Shown piece by piece: positions 1-6,408 of a stretch of 9,317 nt of DNA. The position numbers and the translations under genes are program-made. Position 1 is the first letter of the stretch, and each line of letters starts with the position of its first letter. The stretch is from Chamaesiphon sp. (GTDB taxonomy: Bacteria; Cyanobacteriota; Cyanobacteriia; Cyanobacteriales; Chamaesiphonaceae). The notes below the pieces were generated by a model that worked only from the letters and a program-made list of their open reading frames with translations, ran no database searches and was not told the DNA's origin. Location of the stretch: contig JAGVCD010000200.1 of assembly GCA_020059425.1 (NCBI GenBank), positions 1-9,317 of the forward strand, in the 5' to 3' direction.

Positions 1-149
1 CCCAAAGCAAAATTGAATCTTTAATCTGGCAAAGTTTAAACCAACCCATCACCCCCGATCTGCTAGTGAATGAAATCTTGTCGGCTTTAAGCATGAACAA
101 TTCCGAAGGGAATCCCATCAATTGTCTAATTGTGAACTGCTATTTCTAA
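1..149 (+). CDS. 3' end of an unidentified protein, possibly PqqD-like (partial)
   Basis: An open frame runs from base 3 through 48 codons to a TAA at 147-149; the gene begins outside the window. The visible tail contains the pattern I-W-x-x-L-x-x-P-x-T followed by a leucine-rich helix (IWQSLNQPITPDLLVNEIL). That spacing resembles the winged-helix core of PqqD-family peptide-binding chaperones, where an Ile-Trp sits before a leucine and a Pro-x-Thr turn. This is a pattern match by eye over about 25 residues, so the family assignment is tentative. The other two forward frames hit stops within the first 25 bases, which supports this as the coding frame. It reads in the same direction as the ABC ATPase 116 bases downstream; no functional link can be shown. 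Confidence 0.5.
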   Translation, partial: QSKIESLIWQSLNQPITPDLLVNEILSALSMNNSEGNPINCLIVNCYF

Positions 150-240
150 ATTTCGCCTCGCTAGTTCGAGTCCAACGCAACACAGCCACCTCAATCAAGA
201 CGGCCAAAATTCCACACCCTTTCCTGTTCTATGAGAAAAT

Positions 241-247
241 GAGGTGA
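241..247 (+). promoter_or_regulatory. Shine-Dalgarno-like GAGGTGA, unusually far from the start
   Basis: GAGGTGA matches seven consecutive bases of the 16S anti-Shine-Dalgarno complement, but it lies 18 bases before the GTG start of the ABC ATPase, beyond the usual 5-10. No better start codon sits closer: an in-frame TGA at 257-259 rules out an upstream start. The site may act poorly or be fortuitous. Confidence 0.25.
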
Positions 248-265
248 ATTTCCCCCTGAATTATC

Positions 266-1468
266 GTGGCTGAAGTTGCTCTAGAAAACATTTACAAAAC
301 CTATAGTGCTGGTGACAGCGCCAATCCCGTCCTCAAAAAGATCAATCTATCGATCGAAGACGGTGAGTTTATGGTACTGGTCGGCCCCTCTGGTTGTGGT
401 AAAAGTACCCTACTGCGGCTGATCGCCGGGTTAGATCAACTCACTGGTGGCAACATTAAAATTGGCGATCGATTAGTCAACAATCTCCCGGCCAAAGAAC
501 GCGATATCGCGATGGTTTTCCAAAGTTACGCCCTCTACCCCCACATGCGGGTATACGACAACATTGCTTTCGGCCTGCGTCGCCGCGCCCCCGATCAAAA
601 TTCTCCGCAAAAACCAGCCAACGCCCTCGATAACTTTTTAGTAGAAGCCACCCGCAACCTGCCGCCCAAACTGCGCTACGAAACCGATCGCGAGCGAGAA
701 ATTCGGAAGCAGGTTAAAACTGTAGCCGAAATGCTGCAAATTGAAGGACTATTAAACCGTCTGCCCAAACAGCTTTCTGGTGGTCAAAAACAGCGGGTAG
801 CCTTAGGACGAGCGATCGCCAGAAATGCCCAAGTCTTTCTCATGGACGAACCCTTATCGAACCTAGATGCCAAACTACGCGCCGAAACCCGCAGCCAAAT
901 AGTTCAACTACAGCGTCAACTGGGCAAAACCACCATTTATGTAACCCACGACCAGACCGAAGCGATGACGATGGGCGATCGGATCGCGGTCATGTATCAG
1001 GGACAAATTCAGCAAGTAGCCTCTCCGCTGGAAATCTATAATCAGCCCGTCAACACTTTTGTTGCCCAATTCATTGGCTCCCCCCCAATGAATTTCATCC
1101 CAGTCCAAATCCAAGGGTCACTAATTACTAACAAAGATTTTCGGCTAGCACTCCCAAAACGCTGGCTGACAGCCATCCAAAACCATAATAGTAATTCTCT
1201 ACTACTCGGCTTGCGGCCAGAGCATTTCACCTTAGGAGCAGCCGCCCCCCAGAACCTCCCTGGTCGTATTAACATGATCGAAGCCTTGGGCACTGATACC
1301 TTTGTGATTGTGCAGTTACAAGGATTGAATGAGCCAGATTTGTCTATACAAGTAAGATTACCAGCAGATCAAAAACTATCGATCAGACAAGAAATCTGGT
1401 TATCTTTAAACCCCGATAAAATCCATTTATTCGACCCTCAAAGTACTTTGGCACTAGTCGCCAACTAA
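266..1468 (+). CDS. Carbohydrate ABC importer ATPase, MalK/UgpC type (CUT1 family)
   Basis: 400 residues from a GTG start. An in-frame TGA at 257-259 excludes an upstream start and the next in-frame ATG is inside the nucleotide-binding core. Visible motifs: Walker A GPSGCGKST (40-48), Q-loop in VFQSYALYPHM (Q86), signature LSGGQKQR (170-177), Walker B with catalytic Glu in FLMDEP (E195), D-loop SNLDAKL (198-204) and switch His in VTHDQTEAM (H228). Residues about 270-395, starting at FIGSPPMNF, are the MalK-type TOBE/OB regulatory extension, and LGLRPEH (314-320) is typical of it. The protein should be a cytoplasmic ATPase energising uptake of a sugar, compatible solute or glycerol-phosphate-type substrate; the substrate cannot be read from the ATPase. 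About 40 residues (106-147) between Q-loop and signature are longer than in E. coli MalK. No permease or solute-binding gene is adjacent, so it may serve one or several importers encoded elsewhere. Confidence 0.93.
   Translation: MAEVALENIYKTYSAGDSANPVLKKINLSIEDGEFMVLVGPSGCGKSTLLRLIAGLDQLTGGNIKIGDRLVNNLPAKERDIAMVFQSYALYPHMRVYDNIAFGLRRRAPDQNSPQKPANALDNFLVEATRNLPPKLRYETDREREIRKQVKTVAEMLQIEGLLNRLPKQLSGGQKQRVALGRAIARNAQVFLMDEPLSNLDAKLRAETRSQIVQLQRQLGKTTIYVTHDQTEAMTMGDRIAVMYQGQIQQVASPLEIYNQPVNTFVAQFIGSPPMNFIPVQIQGSLITNKDFRLALPKRWLTAIQNHNSNSLLLGLRPEHFTLGAAAPQNLPGRINMIEALGTDTFVIVQLQGLNEPDLSIQVRLPADQKLSIRQEIWLSLNPDKIHLFDPQSTLALVAN
812..819. repeat. HIP1 octamer GCGATCGC
   Basis: A complete copy of the palindromic cyanobacterial HIP1 repeat lies inside the ABC ATPase gene. 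It is the only full octamer I found, although the CGATCG core is abundant throughout the window (about 20 copies by hand count). It supports a cyanobacterial origin. Confidence 0.8.
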
Positions 1469-1615
1469 ATTAGACAATTCATTTATACTATCGACTAAGT
1501 ACTGAGAGCAGGACGACAAGATATATTATGATACATAAGTAGTTATTATAAACTTGTTGTCAGTGAACTACACATGAAGTTTCCTATATGATTAGATGAG
1601 GTTCTTTATACTGCC

Positions 1616-2854
1616 ATGCAAACTAATATTGATTTACAAAGTATACTGGCCAAACTGTCTATTTCTCACAGCACTGGTTTCCTAGAAGTTACCAACAATA
1701 ATATGAAATGGATAGTATCTATTCAGTATGGACAATTACTGACGGCAGACTGTTCTGTCCACTCGTTGCCACAGTTAAGCTACTCTTTACGCCGCCAGGG
1801 CTGTGATATAGCCGCCAAAGCAGTCAGCTTTACCGTTAAAAATACTGACAGCTCAGCGGACAAGAATATCCTCCGCAAGGAAATAGATCGGCTGGTCAAG
1901 CAGGGAATATTGGATCCGATGAAAGCCAGCCAGGTAGCTTTAGAAGTCACCAAAGAAGCTTTAGAATCTTTGCTGTGGTTAAAAACAGGTTCCTATCGTT
2001 GGTATGACACCCGATCGATATCACCCACCACCATTAAGACCTCGGAATCGAGGTTAGATCTACCTAAACTGATGGAGTATTACCAACAGCGGCTAGCCAT
2101 TTGGCAACGATACATCACAATTATACAATCTCCCCACCAACGTCCTTACCTAATTCACCATCGGCTTTCCGAAAAGTCGGTGGCGGCTGGTTCTCTCAGC
2201 CCCAAAGCTTTGAATCAAATTGCCCAATTAATGCGGGGCATGAGCTTGCGCGAATTAGCGTTATTTTTAAAACAAGATGAATTGAAGATTATTCAACTTT
2301 TAATTCCTTATATTCGCGAGAACGTCATTTGTTTGCGCGAGCCACCAGCTCCTTTCAGTTATTTGCCCAATATTCCGGAGCCAGATTTACTGCCCATCCC
2401 GTGGCGTGAAACCCAGATCGATCGCACGCAAAACTTGAGTAGTTCGATTGGCCAAAATAATACAAATGATACAAGTAATACAACAAAAAAATATAAAGTT
2501 GCCTGTATTGACGATAGTTTATCGATGTTAGATAAAATGGAACATTTCTTCGGTAGAGATAGCAAGTATGCGTTGACCAAAATCGCCAATCCGATCAAAG
2601 CTTCCGCTCTGATCTTCCGATTAAAACCAGATCTAATTCTAATGGATATTACCATGCCAGACATTAACGGTTATAAGCTATGTCAATTGTTGAGAAGCAG
2701 TGCCACTTTTGCCAAAACACCAATTATTATGGTGACGGGAAATAAAGGATTGATTGACAAGGCTAGAGCTAAAATGGTTGGAGCTACAGATTATTTGACC
2801 AAGCCTTTTACTCAGCAAGAACTTTTAGGATTGGCCGACAAGTACCTCATTTAG
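1616..2854 (+). CDS. pilG: PatA-family response regulator PilG-like (PATAN domain + receiver)
   Basis: 412 residues. ATG 1616 is the first usable start after an in-frame TGA at 1589-1591; a weak GAGG lies at 1598-1601. Residues about 5-240 match the PATAN/DUF4388 N-terminal region of cyanobacterial PatA-like regulators: a TGFLEV-type strand, a VSIQYGQLLTAD strand pair, a helical WLKTGSYRWYD segment, and a helical part ending in ELALFLKQDELKIIQLLIPYI. A Pro-rich then Asn/Thr-rich linker (about 241-292) leads to a C-terminal receiver (293-412) with acidic pair D299/D300, phosphoacceptor D344 in LILMDITMPDING, T374 and K396 in TKPF, so it looks phosphorylatable. It is the first gene of the chemotaxis cluster, as in the Synechocystis pil and pix loci. 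The likely role is a phosphorylation-controlled output protein acting on type IV pili; this is inferred from homologues. The pilG symbol rests on gene order plus the GAF-less MCP downstream; pixG-like is the alternative. Confidence 0.88.
   Translation: MQTNIDLQSILAKLSISHSTGFLEVTNNNMKWIVSIQYGQLLTADCSVHSLPQLSYSLRRQGCDIAAKAVSFTVKNTDSSADKNILRKEIDRLVKQGILDPMKASQVALEVTKEALESLLWLKTGSYRWYDTRSISPTTIKTSESRLDLPKLMEYYQQRLAIWQRYITIIQSPHQRPYLIHHRLSEKSVAAGSLSPKALNQIAQLMRGMSLRELALFLKQDELKIIQLLIPYIRENVICLREPPAPFSYLPNIPEPDLLPIPWRETQIDRTQNLSSSIGQNNTNDTSNTTKKYKVACIDDSLSMLDKMEHFFGRDSKYALTKIANPIKASALIFRLKPDLILMDITMPDINGYKLCQLLRSSATFAKTPIIMVTGNKGLIDKARAKMVGATDYLTKPFTQQELLGLADKYLI
2485..2491 (+). other. A7 run at the PATAN/receiver junction, candidate slippage site
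   Basis: Seven consecutive A residues fall in pilG so that the zero-frame codons are ACA AAA AAA TAT. This fits the X XXY YYZ arrangement permissive for -1 slippage. In the -1 frame the next codons are ATA then TAA (2494-2496), so a slip would end the protein at about residue 293, just before the receiver. No stimulatory structure was identified and function is unproven. Confidence 0.25.
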
Positions 2855-2951
2855 AAGTGAAAACATTTATACTGCATTAAAACGTGATCAGTGTAAGAAT
2901 AGTTAGTTAGTTTAGTTCTGAAATCAATTTTAATTAGCTGTTAACATAAAA

Positions 2952-3314
2952 ATGTCCAAAATTTTAGTAGTAGATGATATGCAGACTCAATTAGAGCTGA
3001 TGTGTCAGTATTTAACCAGAGCCGGATATACAACTATCACTGCTGCTAATGGTGAAGAGGCGCTGGATAAAGCCCAAAAAAACTCACCCGATGTGATCGT
3101 GACCGATTGGATGATGCCTGTGATGGGCGGGTTAGATCTATGTCGCCAGCTGAAGAAAAAATCCGAAACAGCTCACATTCCGATCATTGCTTGTACTGTT
3201 AAGGATCGAGATGTCGATCGCATGTGGGCGATGAAACAAGGTATCCAGATTTATCTGACTAAACCTTATACAGCAGAAGAATTGGTCAATGCCATTCAGC
3301 AAGTTATTGGTTAA
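2952..3314 (+). CDS. pilH: CheY-like single-domain response regulator, PilH-like
   Basis: 120 residues, the usual length of a stand-alone receiver. ATG 2952 is the only sensible start because an in-frame TAA lies at 2931-2933; no clear ribosome binding site precedes it. Receiver residues are all present: acidic pair D8/D9 in ILVVDDM, phosphoacceptor D52 in VIVTDWMMPVMGG, T82, and K104 in LTKPYTAEEL. It carries no output domain, so it presumably acts by protein contact or as a phosphate sink, taking phosphate from the CheA homologue downstream. It lies 97 bases after pilG and only 4 bases before the likely pilI start, implying translational coupling with the CheW gene. The order PATAN-REC, CheY, CheW, MCP matches PilG-PilH-PilI-PilJ of Synechocystis. 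The closely related PixH is the alternative name. Confidence 0.9.
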   Translation: MSKILVVDDMQTQLELMCQYLTRAGYTTITAANGEEALDKAQKNSPDVIVTDWMMPVMGGLDLCRQLKKKSETAHIPIIACTVKDRDVDRMWAMKQGIQIYLTKPYTAEELVNAIQQVIG

Positions 3315-3318
3315 GCCC

Positions 3319-3891
3319 ATGAGCAGCAACCCTACTCTGAATAAGCTCCAGCAACTCTTACCCCAGTTGTTTCAACCAGTAGAAATTACTGGTGATCCTT
3401 ATCTGCGTTTTCAGCTCACCCCTTTTATACCAGCTTTGTTGTCAATGGAGCAGGTAGCAGAAGCTATACTAGTGCCCGCTAATTCCATTTCACCGCTACC
3501 CAACATGCCAGCCTTTAACATTGGCATGATCAACGCTCGCGATCGAGTTTTTTGTATCGTTGATTTAGCTCAGTTGATCGGAATAGCATCTCCCCTATTG
3601 AATCACCAAGAATATCAAGTAATTGTGATGAATCTTCCCAGTTCCGATCTAGCCACAAATTCATTACCCAGCAATAAGTTATTGGGATTTGCAGTAAATC
3701 GAGTACAAGGAATTTCTCGATTATCGACAGGACAGTGGCAATCCGTGGGGAGAAAAGTTCCAGAGATATTAACACCCTATCTGAAAGGATGCATATGGGA
3801 AAACAACAAACAAATTGTAGTCATGGATACAGAATCTGTCTTGACTAGTCCTTTTTTATTGAGCAATTCAGAAGTCGTATTTAATGGCTAA
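3319..3891 (+). CDS. pilI: CheW-like coupling protein, PilI-like
   Basis: 190 residues from ATG 3319, which begins 4 bases after the pilH stop. An in-frame ATG at 3289 would add ten residues and overlap pilH by 26 bases; I prefer 3319 because it leaves pilH intact and gives a start directly after it. After about 25 N-terminal residues comes a CheW fold: a YLRFQLTP strand, AEAILVPANSISPLPNMPAFNIGMIN in pieces, and the strand RVFCIVDLAQLIG (74-88). The C-terminal half has LLGFAVNRVQGISRL (121-135) and a final ENNKQIVVMD strand (161-170). In the loop where many CheW proteins have N-x-R-G, this protein reads NARD (72-75), so the glycine is replaced. It should bridge the MCP tips and the CheA regulatory (P5) domain at the inner membrane. 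The family call is firm; the pil name is from context. Confidence 0.85.
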   Translation: MSSNPTLNKLQQLLPQLFQPVEITGDPYLRFQLTPFIPALLSMEQVAEAILVPANSISPLPNMPAFNIGMINARDRVFCIVDLAQLIGIASPLLNHQEYQVIVMNLPSSDLATNSLPSNKLLGFAVNRVQGISRLSTGQWQSVGRKVPEILTPYLKGCIWENNKQIVVMDTESVLTSPFLLSNSEVVFNG

Positions 3892-3952
3892 ATGATCTAT
3901 CTATGATAATTGCTGACAAATCTAAAATTTCTTAGCTCGACTCCGGTAATTA

Positions 3953-3981
3953 TTGATTCAGAATTAAGCAAATACTATACT
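3953..3981 (+). promoter_or_regulatory. Putative sigma-70-type promoter upstream of pilJ
   Basis: TTGATT (3953-3958, four of six matches to TTGACA) is separated by 17 bases from TATACT (3976-3981, five of six matches to TATAAT). Initiation about seven bases downstream would fall near 3988, leaving only a very short leader before ATG 3996. The 104-base pilI-pilJ spacer makes an internal promoter plausible. It is a by-eye match in AT-rich sequence and could be chance. Confidence 0.3.
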
Positions 3982-3995
3982 AATTTCTAAGATTT

Positions 3996-6350
3996 ATGAC
4001 TACTACCAATAATTTGGGTCGTGCTACCCGTCCGCAAACAAAACAATCGATCGAATCTTTCACTCAAAAACTATCTGGTGGCAATAATACACTCCGCCGT
4101 CGTTTGTTATTAACAATTTTACCCACAGTGCTGATTCCTCTGGCCGTGGCCAGTGCGATTGGATTTAATGCTACTCAAAAGCGGGCTACCGATCGAGAAT
4201 TAAAACAGCTGCAAGAAACGGCCCAGTTAGCCAGTGAAACATCCAGCGTATTCCTAGATCAAGCATTTAAAATACCTAAATTAGTTGCCAATAACCCTTT
4301 AATGGTGGCAGCACTAAAACAAGGTGCCCAGCTAGCCGTCACCAAAAAACTTCCCCCACAGAATATCAAAAAAACGGAAGCTGAATACGGCTTAACCAGA
4401 CTGATTAAGCCCAGTGCCCTATTAAATGATTATCTGATGGCAGCAGTCAAAGAAGCCAACCTCGGTGAACTATTTATAACCGAACGTAATGGCTTCAACG
4501 TGGCCTATAGTAATATCACCTCAGATTTTGTCCAAAGTGATGAAAAGTGGTGGCAAGACGCCAAAGCTAATGATCGGAGTATTACTAGCCCAGAATTCGA
4601 TGATTCGGCTAAAGTAGTGGTCGTGGCCTTGAGTCAAGCCATCAAAGATCCGAATACTGGTGATTTCTTAGGAGTAGTTAAAGCTGGGGTACCAGCTACC
4701 AATCTTGATAACAACCTGGCCGAATATTTATCCTCTAGCTTAGTCGGTTCTCGGTTAATCCAAACTATTGATACTGAATCCGGCAAAACCATCAACACTA
4801 TTTCGGTACAAGGGAATGCCAAAGAGCAAAAAGCAGTAAAGGGCGGGAAAAACCTGCAACAAGCCGCGCAAATCCTGGCTCGATCGATCTCCACCCCCAA
4901 CTCCAATCCGGCTCAAACTAATCAACTACTAACTGCTATCAATGGCGTTAGTAACGTGGTGGTTGAACCTTGGCAAAACAACAGTGGGAAGGGTGCTAGA
5001 GCACTATTAGAATATCAAGGTCGCATCTTCAGTCTTACAACTATTCCGATGACTAATTGGGTGGCAATCGCATCGATCGATGCCGCCGAAGTCGCCGCAC
5101 CAGGACAAGAACTACTCAAGATTTTTAGTCTGACTGCATTATTTCTGGGTGCCATAGCCGTAGGCATAATTTTGTTGCTAGCTCAGCAACTATCCCGGCC
5201 ATTAGGCAATCTAACAGAGGCTGCTCAGCAAGTAGCCGATGGTAACCTGGAGACCCAAGCGGAGCTGGCTGGCACAGTTGAGGTTCAGACTCTTGCTCAA
5301 ACTTTCAACTCTCTAGTAAGTAGAGTCAAAGAATTATTAAAAAAGCAAAAACAACAGAGCGACTCTTTAGAATCAGCAATTTTTCAACTAGTCAATGATG
5401 TGGAAGGGGCGATGGATGGAGATTTAACAGTACGAGCCCAGCTTGATTCCCTAGAGATGAGTACCGTAGCCGATATCTTCAACGCTATTATTGATAACCT
5501 GCGCGATATTGCCGTGCAAGTCCGAGAATCTGCCGGACAGGTTAATACTTCGCTAAAAACCAACGAAAAATCTATTAAATTATTATCCAAAAAAGCAGTA
5601 GTCGAAGCCTCCGAAATTCGGAATACGCTAGGCTCAGTTGAACAGATGACCAAGTCAATTCAAACTGTAGCCAATAATGCCAGTCAAGCTTCTTTAATTG
5701 CTGGTCAAGCTTATGCCAGCGCCCAAGAAGGTAGTACGGTCATGGGCCAAACTGTCGATAGTATCCTGGACTTGAGAACTACAGTGGGTGAAACTACTAA
5801 AAAAATGAAACGTCTGGGTGAATCCTCCCAGAAAATTTCCCAAGTTGTTGCTTTAATTGAAGAAATTGCCCTGAAGACCAACCTCTTAGCTATTAATGCC
5901 AGTGTAGAAGCCAGCCGCGCTGGAGAACAAGGCAAGGGGTTTACGGTAGTTGCTGAACAAGTGGGTTTCCTGGCCGAGCAGTCGGCTGCTGCTACTCGCG
6001 AAATTTCACAAATTGTGGCTGCGATTCAAGCAGATACTCAAGATGTCACCGCTGTTATGCAACTAGGTACCTCTCAGGTGGTTGATAGTACCCGCCTAGT
6101 AGAAAGTACAAAGCAACGTCTAATTCAAATGTTGAGTGAGTCCCAAAAGATCAATGATTTAATGCGTTCTATTTCCGAAGCGACAGTTTCACAATCGGAA
6201 ACAGCCAAAGAGGTCACTCAGCTAATGCAACAAGTCACGGTATCTTCAGAAGAACGGTCTGTGTTTTCTAGCCAAATGGCTTCTTCCATTAAAGAAACTT
6301 CGCAAGTGGCAAAAAATTTGGAAGAAAAAGTTGCCCAGTTTCAAGTTTAG
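3996..6350 (+). CDS. pilJ: Methyl-accepting chemotaxis protein, PilJ-like transducer
   Basis: 784 residues; ATG 3996 is fixed by an in-frame TAA at 3981-3983. A basic stretch RRR (34-36) precedes membrane segment 1 (about 37-58). Residues about 65-360 form the periplasmic sensor. It has features of a PDC/dCache fold: a KWWQDAK element (184-190), a [10 protein letters not shown] strand pair (222-231) and [12 protein letters not shown] (350-361) near the membrane. Segment 2 spans about 376-397. A HAMP follows (398-450, beginning [11 protein letters not shown]), then a second HAMP-like module (about 460-512, containing DGDLTVRA), and the cytoplasmic signalling coiled coil (about 540-784). The hairpin tip lies around 621-664 and includes [20 protein letters not shown]. 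No GAF domain is present, unlike the phototaxis receptor PixJ, so this looks like PilJ/HmpD-type transducers linked to pilus motility. The ligand is unknown. It should form arrays with the neighbouring CheW and CheA homologues. Confidence 0.92.
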   Translation: MTTTNNLGRATRPQTKQSIESFTQKLSGGNNTLRRRLLLTILPTVLIPLAVASAIGFNATQKRATDRELKQLQETAQLASETSSVFLDQAFKIPKLVANNPLMVAALKQGAQLAVTKKLPPQNIKKTEAEYGLTRLIKPSALLNDYLMAAVKEANLGELFITERNGFNVAYSNITSDFVQSDEKWWQDAKANDRSITSPEFDDSAKVVVVALSQAIKDPNTGDFLGVVKAGVPATNLDNNLAEYLSSSLVGSRLIQTIDTESGKTINTISVQGNAKEQKAVKGGKNLQQAAQILARSISTPNSNPAQTNQLLTAINGVSNVVVEPWQNNSGKGARALLEYQGRIFSLTTIPMTNWVAIASIDAAEVAAPGQELLKIFSLTALFLGAIAVGIILLLAQQLSRPLGNLTEAAQQVADGNLETQAELAGTVEVQTLAQTFNSLVSRVKELLKKQKQQSDSLESAIFQLVNDVEGAMDGDLTVRAQLDSLEMSTVADIFNAIIDNLRDIAVQVRESAGQVNTSLKTNEKSIKLLSKKAVVEASEIRNTLGSVEQMTKSIQTVANNASQASLIAGQAYASAQEGSTVMGQTVDSILDLRTTVGETTKKMKRLGESSQKISQVVALIEEIALKTNLLAINASVEASRAGEQGKGFTVVAEQVGFLAEQSAAATREISQIVAAIQADTQDVTAVMQLGTSQVVDSTRLVESTKQRLIQMLSESQKINDLMRSISEATVSQSETAKEVTQLMQQVTVSSEERSVFSSQMASSIKETSQVAKNLEEKVAQFQV

Positions 6351-6408
6351 ATGGTTTTTATCTATACTTTTTTCAGCCCCGCAACTACCCTACTAAGCTA
6401 CTAATGTG

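Noticed and set aside
908..1293. Two overlapping minus-strand open frames opposite the ABC ATPase
   Set aside because: They lie entirely within a well-supported gene, show no recognisable domain, and their composition is that of an antisense shadow.
1557..1590. TTGTCA (1557-1562) with TATATG (1585-1590) as a pilG promoter
   Set aside because: The hexamers are good but the spacer is 22 bases, too long for a standard sigma-70 promoter.
1469..1615. Search for an intrinsic terminator after the ABC ATPase
   Set aside because: No GC-rich inverted repeat followed by a T run was found; the spacer is AT-rich without a convincing stem.
2359..2664. 101-residue minus-strand frame with hydrophobic stretches opposite pilG
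   Set aside because: It is antisense to the receiver coding region with its conserved residues; apparent membrane segments come from complementing polar codons.
2897..2916. Short AGTTAGTTAGTTTAGTT repeat in the pilG-pilH spacer
   Set aside because: Only about four imperfect TAGT units; most likely simple-sequence drift in an AT-rich spacer, with no sign of a binding-site array.
3289..3321. Longer start for the CheW-like gene at ATG 3289
   Set aside because: It would add ten residues read from the conserved end of pilH in another frame; ATG 3319, four bases after the pilH stop, is simpler. Not fully excluded.
4634..5935. Three minus-strand frames opposite pilJ
   Set aside because: All are antisense to the sensor, HAMP and signalling domains of a clear MCP; no motif or plausible independent start context.
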